Source: Candidatus Limnocylindria bacterium
GTDB taxonomy: Bacteria; Chloroflexota; Limnocylindria; P2-11E
Assembly: GCA_036523395.1 (NCBI GenBank)
Contig: DATDEH010000084.1
Coordinates: forward strand, 1 to 43,275
Direction of reading: 5' to 3'
DNA: 43,275 nucleotides
The notes under the pieces were generated by a model. The model made no database searches, had not been told where the DNA came from, and saw only the letters and a program-made list of their open reading frames with translations. Position 1 is the first letter of the stretch. The number at the start of each line of letters is the position of its first letter. Made by a program: the position numbers and the translations under genes. Shown here in pieces: positions 25,324 through 33,554 of this stretch.

Positions 25324-25587
25324 ATGGGCCTAATTGCATTCCTTCTGATCGGGCTCGTCGCGGGCTTCATCGCTCGCGCGCTCGTGCCCGGTCCGGACCC
25401 AATGGGCTGGCTCGGGACGATGGTCCTGGGCATCGTCGGGTCTCTCGTCGGTGGAACGCTGGCAGCGCTGCTGTTCGGCGGGACCCTCGAGGTCTCAGCT
25501 GCCGGTCTCATCGGTTCGATCATCGGCTCGATCATCGTGCTGTTGATCTGGCGAGCGGTCGGCAGTCGCGCGACGACAACGGTCTAG
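25324..25587 (+). CDS. GlsB/YeaQ/YmgE-family (transglycosylase-associated) membrane protein
   Basis: 87 residues with three hydrophobic helices rich in Gly: LIAFLLIGLVAGFIARALVPGPDPMGWLGTMVLGIVGSLVGG, then LIGSIIGSIIVLLIWRAVG. The GPDPMGWL turn between helices is the family hallmark. The ATG has one of the best ribosome-binding sites in the window (GGAGGTG at 25312-25318). Family members are often induced by stress; the molecular role is unknown. Confidence 0.93.
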   Translation: MGLIAFLLIGLVAGFIARALVPGPDPMGWLGTMVLGIVGSLVGGTLAALLFGGTLEVSAAGLIGSIIGSIIVLLIWRAVGSRATTTV

Positions 25588-25589
25588 AC

Positions 25590-25784
25590 CTAGTGACCCG
25601 GCTGCGGCCCCGATGCGGGTCGCAGCTGGGTCACGGGCACCCAGTACTGGCCGAAGCGGTTCCTGACCAGCCACTCCTCACCCGTTGTCGAACCACGGAC
25701 CAGCTCGCCCTCTTGCCACATGTCCGCGACGGGAGATCTGTAGAGCACCTGCGCGCCTTTCCGTAGCTCAAGAGTTGCCATCAA
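25590..25784 (-). CDS. Small SH3-like protein, unknown
   Basis: 64 residues: ELRKGAQVLYRSPVADMWQEGELVRG, EEWLVRNRFGQYWVPVTQLRP. Alternating short strands with conserved-looking Tyr/Trp suggest a small SH3 or Tudor-like barrel; this is fold intuition, not a match. It starts 13 bases after the ATPase gene stop and tail-to-tail with the GlsB-like gene, so it is probably expressed with the ATPase. A second ATG at 25781 would also serve. Confidence 0.55.
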   Translation of the reverse strand: MMATLELRKGAQVLYRSPVADMWQEGELVRGSTTGEEWLVRNRFGQYWVPVTQLRPASGPQPGH

Positions 25785-25797
25785 CGTTTCGGTGCTC

Positions 25798-26997
25798 TCA
25801 ACGCTTGGGAACGATAGCGGCTTCGGTTCCCGCCACCCGTCGCACGTATTCGCCGAACATCGGCTCGACGAATTCGTAGCGCCCGCGGCCGAGGCGTGTC
25901 ACGAGTCCACGAGCCCGCAGCGATTCGAGCGCGCGTAGGACTTCGGGGCGCGGCACCGGGGGCGTCGTATCCGACCCGAACAGCACCGCGCCCTGCGCGA
26001 CGCGCGTCGCGACCAGCTGAAGGTACTTCTGCTGTCCCAGCTCCGACCAGTGCAGCGCAAATGGCCGTTCTAGCTCGCGAAGTGCCTGTTCGTACGCGAT
26101 CGCGAGAAGGTCCGCCGTGACGACGCGCTGCGCAGCGTCACGCATCAGGTAATAGAGCGCGGCGCAGACCTGCATCGTATCCTGCGGATGTCCTCCGGTG
26201 GCGTCGAGCAGGCGATCGACGCTCGTGTCGTCGATGGCGATCTTCTTCTCGGCGAACTTCTCGCGCAGGTATGTCAGCCAGTCGTCTGGCGCGATGCCAA
26301 AGCGATGCCCGCCGGCCTCGGCGAGATCGATCGGGACCGCGAACCGGTAGAACGCCCGGCCCTTCTCGCTGAAGAGCTGTTCGAGGATCCCTTCCTCCGA
26401 GCCGAGGAACGCGTAGGCGACGCCCTTCTGGGCCTGGAAATGCGTCCGCATGACATCGAACACGCGCGGGCCGAGCCGCCCGGCGGCCTGGAACTCATCG
26501 AACGCGACGACCACGCGCTTGCCGGTCCGCGTCGCGAGCGCTCGCGGCAGGTCGAGCGCTCCCTCGAAGAAGCGCTGTGCGTTCTTTTCGCGCGCGAGCT
26601 GCAACGCCAGCTCGATGTGCTCGTACCTCACCTTGACCGACGGGCGCATCCCCGCCGCGACCGCCTTGGCCTGCTCGAAGCTCCGCTCGACGCCCGAGAC
26701 GTTCTCGAGCACCGCATCGATCAGCCGCTCGCCGAGGCCCCGGATATCCGTCGCTCCCAGGCAATCGACGTACGCGGTGAGCGCGCCTCGGCGCTTCAGT
26801 CGCCGAAGGACCTCGAGGATGATCGAGGTCTTGCCGATGCGCCGCGGCCCTGCCACGAGGACGTGATTGCCATCACCGAGGCGCTCGCCGAGACGACGGA
26901 TGTATGTCTCGCGCCCGACGAGGTCGGATGCGGGCACCGGCCCGCCGACCGGGAAGTGGGGCGGGGGAGCGCTCACGCGCCCGAACGGTCCTGGCAC
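25798..26997 (-). CDS. Archaeal-type/STAND-like ATPase with a C-terminal winged helix
   Basis: 399 residues. Walker A is GPRRIGKTS near residue 50, preceded by LVGRETYIRRLGERLGDGNHVLVA; Walker B is VVVAFDEFQ near 165. The sensor region FLGSEEGILEQLFSEKGRAFYRFA, the lid with LDATGGHPQDTMQVC and a final winged-helix-like domain (VLRALESLRARGLVTRLGRGRYEFVEPMFGEYVRRV) complete the ATPase_2 (PF01637-like) plan. Such proteins act as switches in regulation or defence, but most have no known function. The GTG at 26997 follows a leaderless-type -10 and a perfect palindrome. An immediate downstream partner is the SH3-like protein. Confidence 0.88.
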   Translation of the reverse strand: MPGPFGRVSAPPPHFPVGGPVPASDLVGRETYIRRLGERLGDGNHVLVAGPRRIGKTSIILEVLRRLKRRGALTAYVDCLGATDIRGLGERLIDAVLENVSGVERSFEQAKAVAAGMRPSVKVRYEHIELALQLAREKNAQRFFEGALDLPRALATRTGKRVVVAFDEFQAAGRLGPRVFDVMRTHFQAQKGVAYAFLGSEEGILEQLFSEKGRAFYRFAVPIDLAEAGGHRFGIAPDDWLTYLREKFAEKKIAIDDTSVDRLLDATGGHPQDTMQVCAALYYLMRDAAQRVVTADLLAIAYEQALRELERPFALHWSELGQQKYLQLVATRVAQGAVLFGSDTTPPVPRPEVLRALESLRARGLVTRLGRGRYEFVEPMFGEYVRRVAGTEAAIVPKR

Positions 26998-27003
26998 CTA
27001 CCG

Positions 27004-27009
27004 TGAATA
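27004..27009 (-). promoter_or_regulatory. Candidate -10 element of the ATPase gene
   Basis: On the minus strand TATTCA ends 6 bases before the GTG start at 26997, with no ribosome-binding site. It abuts the palindrome at 27009-27023. Confidence 0.35.
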
Positions 27010-27023
27010 TACATCGGATGTAT
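27009..27023. promoter_or_regulatory. Perfect 15-base palindrome, candidate operator
   Basis: ATACATC-G-GATGTAT is a perfect 7+7 inverted repeat. It lies upstream of the ATPase gene between the expected -10 and -35, where a bound dimer would block RNA polymerase. It could also act on the divergent gene at 27072. Confidence 0.5.
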
Positions 27024-27071
27024 CAATAGGAAGCACGCGATGCGTCAACGCGACTGTGGGAGCATCGACGT

Positions 27072-27506
27072 GTGGGCTTCTTCCGCCGGCTCTTGCGTCA
27101 GCCGGACCCCGAGGAACGACGGCGGCTGGAACGCGCCGCTGCCGACATCGATCGCGAGCTCGCCGCGAATCTCGAGCTGACGTCGATGTTCGATCAGACC
27201 CACCAGGCGGTGGTGCTGGAGAACGGCGAATTCATCCGACACCGCGCGACGATCGAGGTCGGCCTGAAGACCGCGTACGGGATGCTGAATGATCTCTATG
27301 CCCGCGTCCCCGACGCCGAGTCGGCGATGGAACGGCGCGGTCCCGCGAACACCCTCCGTGACGACGATCGCATGCTCATCGAGACGTGGGAGGGCGATGC
27401 TCGCGCAGCCCAGCGTCGGCTTCGGGAAGCGCTTGCGGCGCCGCAAATGTCGCCACTGGCAGCGCTGCTGAAGCGTTTGCGTGGGGTGCTGCCGAGCAGG
27501 CGGTGA
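27072..27506 (+). CDS. Hypothetical charged helical protein
   Basis: 144 residues, GTG start. Mostly Arg/Glu/Ala-rich helices: RRLLRQPDPEERRRLERAAADIDRELA, a middle segment FDQTHQAVVLENGEFIRHRATIEVGLKTAYGMLNDLYARVPDAESAM, and a basic tail LKRLRGVLPSRR. No membrane segment and no motif that I recognise. It is divergent from the ATPase gene and 45 bases upstream of the penicillin-binding protein. Codon use is like that of its neighbours, so it is likely real. Confidence 0.65.
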   Translation: MGFFRRLLRQPDPEERRRLERAAADIDRELAANLELTSMFDQTHQAVVLENGEFIRHRATIEVGLKTAYGMLNDLYARVPDAESAMERRGPANTLRDDDRMLIETWEGDARAAQRRLREALAAPQMSPLAALLKRLRGVLPSRR

Positions 27507-27539
27507 GCGCCCTGCTAATGGCACGAACCGTGCATTCGT

Positions 27540-27545
27540 TACAAC
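27540..27545 (+). promoter_or_regulatory. Candidate -10 element of the PBP gene
   Basis: TACAAC ends 6 bases before the ATG at 27552 with no ribosome-binding site, in the 45-base gap after the hypothetical gene. Confidence 0.33.
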
Positions 27546-27551
27546 TTGCGC

Positions 27552-29909
27552 ATGGCAGTAACCGGCCGGTCCACCCTGGGACGCTCTTACCGCTCGTACC
27601 GCTTCCCACTGAGGAAGGGCGGGCGCCTGTCGCGCCGCCCGGGCGGCGGGCAGCGCCTGGGACCGCTCGCCGGCGGCATCGGCGCTTTCTTCCTGGCGAT
27701 GCTCGCAATGGGGGGCGTCGCGGCGGCCGCGGTCTTCGGCTATTTCTCGGCTGATCTCCCGTCCGCTCAGGACCTCGTCAATGTCCCCGTCCCCCTCACA
27801 ACGAAGATCTACGACCGCTCGGGAGAGCATCTTCTCTACACGCTCGAGGATGAGCGTCGCGAGCTGGTCAGCCTCGACGCCGTCCCGCAGAAGATGCAGG
27901 AAGCGACGATCGCCATCGAGGACAAGTCGTTCTGGACGAATCCCGGCGTCGACATCGGTGGGATCGTCCGCGCGCTGAACGCGAACGCGTCGAGCGGGAC
28001 GATCTCTCAAGGTGGCTCGACGATCACGCAGCAGCTCATCAAGACGCGGCTGCTGAGCGACGAGCCGACCTTCACCCGCAAGATCAAAGAGGCGATCCTC
28101 GCGATCGAGGCCACGCGCACCTTCAGCAAGAAGCAGATCCTCGAGATGTACCTGAACCAGATCTATTACGGCAATCAGGCGTATGGGGTCGAGGCGGCGT
28201 CGAAGACCTACTTCGATCAGCCTGACCTCATGAAGCTCACGATCGGTCAGATGGCGATGCTCGCCGGACTCGCGCAGCGTCCGTCGGACTACGACCCGGT
28301 TCAGAACCCGGACGCCGCGAAGGCACGGCGCGGGCAGGTGCTCGACGCGATGGTCGATAGCAACTACATCACCCTCAGCGAGGCCGACGCGGCAAAGGCC
28401 GAGCCGATCGTCGTGAAGGCGGCGACGACATCGCTCTACGCGGCGCACTTCACATTCCGGGTCCGGGAGCAGATCATCCGCGAGCTGGGCGAGAAGGCCG
28501 CGTATCGCGGCGGCTATACCGTCTTCACGACGCTCGACTGGAACATGCAGCAGCTCGCCGAGAAGGAAGTCCGCGATCACGTCGACTCCCTCAAGGGCTT
28601 CAACGTGAACAACGCCGCGCTCATCACGATGGATCCGACGACCGGCGAGGTCCTCGCCTACGTCGGGAGCTACGACTACTACGGCAACACACCGAAGATG
28701 CAGGGTGACTACGACCACGCCGGCATCGCGTACCGGCAGCCCGGTTCGACGTTCAAGCTGTTCACGTATCTCACTGGCATGCTCAAAGCAGGCATGACCG
28801 CATCGACGCGGCTCTATGACATCGGGTGGCAGATGGGCGACGGCAGCGGGTCCGTGTACAAGCCCCAGGATGCGACGAAGGAGCAGCACGGCCCGACGAC
28901 GATGCGTCAGGCGCTCCGCGAGTCGCTCAACCTACCCGCGCTCCAGGTCACGCGGACGGTCGGTGTCGATGCGATCATCGACACGGTCCATCAGCTCGGC
29001 ATCGATCGCGACTGGGACCGCACGCAGCTCGGACTTTCGTTCGGCATCGGCGCCGGCGAGATGCGCCTCATCGACATGGCCAGCGCCTACCAGGTCGTCG
29101 CGAACATGGGCGTGCGCGTGGAGCCGACGATGATCTACAAGATCCTCGATCCAAGTGGCAAGGTCGTACGGGACTGGTCGAAGGCCGAGGGAAAGCAGGT
29201 CATCGATCCGCGACAGGCGTGGATCCTGGCCGACATCCTGAAGGACAACACCAACCCGCAGGGCTCGTTCGTCTTCGGGCCGTGGACGAACATCGGGCGC
29301 ACCGCCGCGCTGAAGACCGGAACGACGGACAACCTCCAGGACGTCCTCGCCATCGGATGGGTGCCGCAGCGGCTCACGGCGATCTGGATGGGTAACTCGG
29401 ACAACTCCGAGATGCGTGGGATCTCGTCCGCGCTCGGCCCGGGCATTCTTTGGCGCGACTACATGAAAACGGTCGTCGGCGGTCTGCCGGCCACCTGGTA
29501 CGACAAGCCCGCGGGCATCGTCGACCGTGTCGTATGCGTGAACCCATCGCTTATGGGTGGCAACGGCTCCGGCGTTCTGCCAGGACCGAACTGTCCCGCC
29601 AGCTACCGCTTCACCGAGCATTACGTCGAGGGCACCGAGCCTAAGACGAACGACGCTGATTTCTACACCTCGTGCGGCATCCGCCTCGTCGCGCCGTTCG
29701 CCGATTGGCAGCCGTACTACAACTCGTGGGCCTCGGGCGCTGTCTCGGGTTCGTACAGCTACGGCCGCTTCAGCTGGACGATCTGTGGGTTCGCGGCGAA
29801 ACCGTCGGCGAGTCCATCCGGTGGGCCGTCGAACCCGAACTTCACGCCGCCACCTGTCGGCCGCACGCCGATCCCGACACCGCAACCTAGACCCACCAAG
29901 CGGCCGTAG
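27552..29909 (+). CDS. Class A penicillin-binding protein (GT51 transglycosylase plus transpeptidase)
   Basis: Bifunctional enzyme that polymerises and crosslinks peptidoglycan. 785 residues from the ATG at 27552 (a TTG at 27546 is also open). Basic cytoplasmic tail, one membrane helix at about 40-66, then GT51: catalytic Glu123 in IEDKSFW and QGGSTITQQLIK near 153. The transpeptidase has all three motifs: Ser399-x-x-Lys402 (STFK), Ser458-Leu-Asn460 and Lys588-Thr-Gly-Thr. The last 60 residues carry four Cys after the catalytic core and a Pro/Ser-rich tail. Its presence shows that this lineage makes peptidoglycan. Confidence 0.96.
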   Translation: MAVTGRSTLGRSYRSYRFPLRKGGRLSRRPGGGQRLGPLAGGIGAFFLAMLAMGGVAAAAVFGYFSADLPSAQDLVNVPVPLTTKIYDRSGEHLLYTLEDERRELVSLDAVPQKMQEATIAIEDKSFWTNPGVDIGGIVRALNANASSGTISQGGSTITQQLIKTRLLSDEPTFTRKIKEAILAIEATRTFSKKQILEMYLNQIYYGNQAYGVEAASKTYFDQPDLMKLTIGQMAMLAGLAQRPSDYDPVQNPDAAKARRGQVLDAMVDSNYITLSEADAAKAEPIVVKAATTSLYAAHFTFRVREQIIRELGEKAAYRGGYTVFTTLDWNMQQLAEKEVRDHVDSLKGFNVNNAALITMDPTTGEVLAYVGSYDYYGNTPKMQGDYDHAGIAYRQPGSTFKLFTYLTGMLKAGMTASTRLYDIGWQMGDGSGSVYKPQDATKEQHGPTTMRQALRESLNLPALQVTRTVGVDAIIDTVHQLGIDRDWDRTQLGLSFGIGAGEMRLIDMASAYQVVANMGVRVEPTMIYKILDPSGKVVRDWSKAEGKQVIDPRQAWILADILKDNTNPQGSFVFGPWTNIGRTAALKTGTTDNLQDVLAIGWVPQRLTAIWMGNSDNSEMRGISSALGPGILWRDYMKTVVGGLPATWYDKPAGIVDRVVCVNPSLMGGNGSGVLPGPNCPASYRFTEHYVEGTEPKTNDADFYTSCGIRLVAPFADWQPYYNSWASGAVSGSYSYGRFSWTICGFAAKPSASPSGGPSNPNFTPPPVGRTPIPTPQPRPTKRP

Positions 29910-29948
29910 TCGACCTGCGCGCCGCGGGTCATCGTGTCGTCTCGCACA

Positions 29949-29954
29949 TAGACT
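29949..29954 (+). promoter_or_regulatory. Candidate -10 element of the polyprenyl synthase gene
   Basis: TAGACT ends 6 bases before the ATG at 29961; no ribosome-binding site lies between. This is one of the clearest leaderless-type examples in the window. Confidence 0.4.
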
Positions 29955-29960
29955 CAACTC

Positions 29961-30941
29961 ATGGGAGCGGTGTCGAGCGCGGCCTTCTATGCGCCTGTTG
30001 AAGGTGAGCTCCAGGAACTCGAGCGCCGGCTTCTGGCTGTGGGTCGGGGCGGACATCCGACGTTCCAGGCCGCGGTCGAGCACGTCTTCCAGACACCGGG
30101 AAAGCTTCTCCGACCGACGCTGGTGTTCCTGTCGGCGCGCTTCGGGACGCGCGACGATCGTGAGACGGTGCTCAACCTCGCCGAGTCGCTCGAGCTCGTG
30201 CACACCGCGTCGCTTGTCCATGACGACATCGTCGATCGCGCCGATGTCCGCAGAAATATCCCGACCGTGAACGCGATGTGGGACGGCGATGTCGCGCTCA
30301 TCGTCGGCGACTACCTTTTCGCGAAGGCGTACGCGCTCGCGGCCGTCCTGCCGAAGCCCGAGGTGATAGCGATCGTCGCGCAGACGGTGTTCGCGCTATG
30401 CGACGGCGAGCTGAACGAGGTCACGTCGCCTCCGACGATGCCGACCGAGGCGCAGTACCTCGAGCGCATCGAGCTCAAGACCGCGTCGCTGTACGCCGCG
30501 TGCTGCCAGGGTGCCGCGCTGCTGACCGAGGCGGATCCAGAGCATGTGGCGGCGCTCGGCGCGTTCGGCACGAATCTCGGGCTCGCCTTCCAGATGACCG
30601 ACGACATCCTCGATCTCGTCGGTGACGAGGCTGAATTCGGCAAAGCCGTTGGGCGCGATCTCGAGGAGGGCATGGCGACGCTGCCGATGATCTATGCGGC
30701 TGCGGAGTCCGGTGGCGAGGACGGCGAGCTCGCGCGTCGCATTGTCGCGCCCGGCAAGTCACGCGGCGAAGTGGTCGAGCTCCTGCGGATCATCCGCGCC
30801 AGCAGCGGGCCTGAGCGCGCGCGTGCGCGTGCCCTCGCGTTCCACGACGCCGCGCTCCGCGCGCTCGACGGTCTGCCGGCGCGTGGCGAGCGTGAAGCGC
30901 TGCGAACGGTCGCCGACTTCGTCGTCAGCCGCGTGCGGTGA
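29961..30941 (+). CDS. Polyprenyl (all-trans) diphosphate synthase
   Basis: Elongates isoprenoid diphosphates for quinone tails or lipid carriers. 326 residues. First aspartate-rich motif DDIVD at residues 88-92 (LVHDDIVDRADVRRN), second DDILD at 214-218 (FQMTDDILDLVGD), and a G-K-LLRP substrate site near 47-52. Small side chains before the first motif suggest a long-chain (hepta- to decaprenyl) product, but product length needs a test. GTGA overlap with the next gene. Confidence 0.95.
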   Translation: MGAVSSAAFYAPVEGELQELERRLLAVGRGGHPTFQAAVEHVFQTPGKLLRPTLVFLSARFGTRDDRETVLNLAESLELVHTASLVHDDIVDRADVRRNIPTVNAMWDGDVALIVGDYLFAKAYALAAVLPKPEVIAIVAQTVFALCDGELNEVTSPPTMPTEAQYLERIELKTASLYAACCQGAALLTEADPEHVAALGAFGTNLGLAFQMTDDILDLVGDEAEFGKAVGRDLEEGMATLPMIYAAAESGGEDGELARRIVAPGKSRGEVVELLRIIRASSGPERARARALAFHDAALRALDGLPARGEREALRTVADFVVSRVR

Positions 30942-31399
30942 GTCCAGTACCGAAACCCGCGCTCGCGGAGATGCGCGACCGCCTATTCGAAGAGGTCGAG
31001 CGCGTGCTCGGCGCGGCAGAGGGTCTGGACGCGACGCAGCTGTCATGGACACCGAAGACGAAGGGAGCCAACAGCCTGCTCGTGCTCGCCGCGCACACCG
31101 TTGGAGCCGCCGAACGCCACGTGGTCCGCACCGTCGGCGGTGGTGAGGTGAGCGGGACGCGTGAGGAGGAGTTCGCGGCGCGAGGAGACCTTTCGCCGAT
31201 CCGCGCGCACTGGGACACCGTGCGTCGGAAGATCGTCGAGACGATCGACAATTTGCCACCCGGACGCCTCGATGACGAGGTCCCGAAGCCGTCGCGCCTG
31301 CGCACGATTCACGGAGTGCTCGTGCACGCGGTGGCGCACGCCGCCGAGCACGCCGGACAAGCGGAATTGACGCGCGATCTCGTCAAGGAGCGCGGCTAG
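30938..31399 (+). CDS. DinB-like four-helix metal-binding protein
   Basis: 153 residues of the DinB/DUF664 fold. The metal-site histidines are His53 (LAAHTVGAAERH), His134 and His138 (HAVAHAAEHAGQAELTRDL), the family's three-His arrangement. Family members are metal-dependent and some are thiol-dependent S-transferases or damage-induced proteins. The GTG overlaps the prenyl synthase stop. Specific function unknown. Confidence 0.88.
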   Translation: MSPVPKPALAEMRDRLFEEVERVLGAAEGLDATQLSWTPKTKGANSLLVLAAHTVGAAERHVVRTVGGGEVSGTREEEFAARGDLSPIRAHWDTVRRKIVETIDNLPPGRLDDEVPKPSRLRTIHGVLVHAVAHAAEHAGQAELTRDLVKERG

Positions 31400-31416
31400 A
31401 GGTCGGAAGCGCCCGC

Positions 31417-31436
31417 GCCGCGGGTCCTGCCGCGGC
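31417..31436. terminator. GC-rich hairpin in the 92-base convergent gap
   Basis: GCCGCGG and CCGCGGC form a 7-base perfect stem with a 6-base loop. It lies between the tail-to-tail DinB-like and ricT genes, where a terminator is expected. No U-run follows, so this is a weak call. Confidence 0.3.
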
Positions 31437-31491
31437 TCGAGGTTCTCGCTCGCCGCGTCACCCACGGCCCTAGCCCCCGACCGCGCCGCCG

Positions 31492-32499
31492 CTAGCTCGC
31501 TGGCGGACTCCCGCGGTCGCGTCCGCCCCGCCGTCCGCGGCGGCGGCGCTTTCGCTTTGCTCCGCCGTCTTGGACTGGCGTAGGCCGCTCTTGTCGCAGG
31601 ACTTCGTCGCCGCCGTACGACCCAACGCCGCGCGTGTGCGCGGTGACCGGATCGAACGTCACGCCGAGCTCCGTGGCGGTGTACTCCGCGCGGCCGCCGT
31701 CCATGAGTCCGACCACGATGGACTCCTTGACGACGTTGACGCCCTGTGTCGTCGCGCACCCCGACGTGCCGCACGAACCGCTGACACAGGTGGGAATGTG
31801 GAAGGTCTCGCCGAGCTTCGGGAGCTTGCCCTTCACCTCTTGATAGGTCTCGAGCTCGTAGATGAGGCAGCACTTGAGACGGCCGCACACGCCTGTGAGC
31901 TTCGACTGATTGAGCGGAAGGTCCTGCTCCTTCGCCATCCGGATCGAGATGTTGGAGAACTTGTCGAGCCAGCTCGAGCAGCAGAGCTCGCGGCCACACG
32001 TGCCGACACCTGTCATCACCTTCGTCTCGTCGCGTGCGCCGAGGCGACGCAGCTCGACGCGAGTTCCGAAGTGCGCCGCGAAGGCGTCACTCAGCTCCGC
32101 GAGGTCGCCGTCGGCGGGCCCGCGCCCCGACGGGTCGATCGAGTAGAAGATCGTCAGCGCCGATCCGTCGAACTGCCAGTCCGTCCCGAGGATCTTCATC
32201 GGGAGCGATCTCGCGCGGGCCATCTCGGCCGCGACGAGCGCCGCGTCGGCATCCATGCGCTCGCGCTTGTTGATCTCGAGCACGTCGCCGACCGTCGCTT
32301 TGCGCACAACGGTGCCGAGTGGCGGGTCGATCTGCACGAGGGGCGAGTCGGTCGGCAGGATCTGGACGCGGGCGGCGTCAACGCCGAGCTCGGTGCGCAC
32401 GATGATCCAGTCGTTGACGCGGTAGTCGACCACCGGTCCGGGGTCGAAGAAGTACATGCGTCCGGCCTTCATGAATCGAGCGCCGACGACGGTACGCAT
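31492..32499 (-). CDS. ricT: RicT/PSP1-domain protein (YaaT-like)
   Basis: 335 residues from the ATG overlapping the holB stop (TGATG). The PSP1 domain contains CGREL-CC (Cys168, 173, 174) and CGRLK-CC (Cys205, 210, 211). In Bacillus, RicT is part of the RicAFT complex that carries iron-sulfur clusters and influences RNase Y processing. A further Cys triplet (238, 243, 248) and a strongly basic tail (KRKRRRRGRRGGRDRG) that may contact RNA are seen here. holB-ricT adjacency matches Bacillus. Confidence 0.92.
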   Translation of the reverse strand: MRTVVGARFMKAGRMYFFDPGPVVDYRVNDWIIVRTELGVDAARVQILPTDSPLVQIDPPLGTVVRKATVGDVLEINKRERMDADAALVAAEMARARSLPMKILGTDWQFDGSALTIFYSIDPSGRGPADGDLAELSDAFAAHFGTRVELRRLGARDETKVMTGVGTCGRELCCSSWLDKFSNISIRMAKEQDLPLNQSKLTGVCGRLKCCLIYELETYQEVKGKLPKLGETFHIPTCVSGSCGTSGCATTQGVNVVKESIVVGLMDGGRAEYTATELGVTFDPVTAHTRGVGSYGGDEVLRQERPTPVQDGGAKRKRRRRGRRGGRDRGSPPAS

Positions 32500-33533
32500 C
32501 AGGCAGCCTCCGCGAAAGTCTCGTCGTACGGGAGTCGCAGCGCGAAGAGCTCGAGCAGCATGCGCGCGCTGACCGTCGTCTCGACGACGTCGCGGCGCCA
32601 TCGCTCCATCCGCTGCGCGAGGTCCACGAGGTCGCGTGTCGTGACCTTCGCCGCGAGACGGCGGCTCTCGTCAGCGCGATCTGGCCGCATCGCGCGATCG
32701 GCCACGCCGGTCGCGGCGACGGCGGCATCTCGGACGAGCTCGCTCCAGTTCACAAGACGCGTTTCGATGAGCTCGCCGCGCTTCTGGGAATCGCGCTCGT
32801 CCGCGAGTGCCGCGGCCCATGCGAAGCGCTCGGTCAGCCTGCTTCCAACAAGACGGTAGAACTCGGCCTCGGACTGTGTGCGCGCCGCGCGCGCGCTCTC
32901 GTCCGTCGCGAGTGCGAAGGCGATGCCGGGCTTCCCGGCCGCCGGTGCGGCGAAGCGGGCCGCGTCCTGGCCGAACCGCGCGACCAACGCGCGTTCGATG
33001 TCCAGACGAGCGACCGAACGGAACGGCAGCGGCTGCAGGCGCGACCGGATCGTCTCGAGGAGCCGGGAAGGTGTCGGGGTGATCAGCAGAAGCACGGCGT
33101 GTGGCGGCGGCTCTTCGAGGGTCTTGAGGAGCGCGACCTCGGCGTGCTCGGACAGGTCGGCGGCGTCGTCGATGATCACGAAGCGTTTTCGCCCCTCGAG
33201 CGGACGCAGCGCCAGGTCCTGCTGCATCTCGCGGATCTGCTCGATCGTTATGTTCTTGCGGTCGTCGCGCTTCGCTTGATCCACGAGTCGTGTGACCTCG
33301 CGGACGTCCGGATGCAGACCGCGCTCGATCTTCCGGCAGGCGACGCAAACACCGCATCCGCCCGGCACCGCCGGCTGCGTCGCGCAGTTCAATGTTTGCG
33401 CCAACCGCAGTGCCAGCGTGTGCTTCCCGATCGACCGCGGACCGCTGAGCTCGTATCCATGGGCCACGTCGCCGCGGACCGCTCGCTCGCCAAGCCTGGC
33501 GAGCAGGCGACGCTGCCCGATCACATCTCGCAC
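32499..33533 (-). CDS. holB: DNA polymerase III delta-prime subunit
   Basis: Clamp-loader subunit. 344 residues. P-loop-like GPRSIGKHT near residue 31, the zinc site Cys50, Cys60, Cys63, Cys66, and KTLEEPPPHAVLLLITPTPSRLLETIRSRLQPL with the SRC-like region. It starts 21 bases after the glycosyltransferase stop and is coupled to ricT. Confidence 0.95.
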   Translation of the reverse strand: MRDVIGQRRLLARLGERAVRGDVAHGYELSGPRSIGKHTLALRLAQTLNCATQPAVPGGCGVCVACRKIERGLHPDVREVTRLVDQAKRDDRKNITIEQIREMQQDLALRPLEGRKRFVIIDDAADLSEHAEVALLKTLEEPPPHAVLLLITPTPSRLLETIRSRLQPLPFRSVARLDIERALVARFGQDAARFAAPAAGKPGIAFALATDESARAARTQSEAEFYRLVGSRLTERFAWAAALADERDSQKRGELIETRLVNWSELVRDAAVAATGVADRAMRPDRADESRRLAAKVTTRDLVDLAQRMERWRRDVVETTVSARMLLELFALRLPYDETFAEAA

Positions 33534-33554
33534 GGGACGCCAGGATTGTATGGG

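Noticed and set aside
27045-28889. 614-residue minus-strand open frame
   Set aside because: Antisense to a hypothetical gene and to the class A PBP, which has all catalytic motifs on the plus strand.
31570-32859. 429-residue plus-strand open frame
   Set aside because: Antisense to ricT and holB, both clearly supported on the minus strand.
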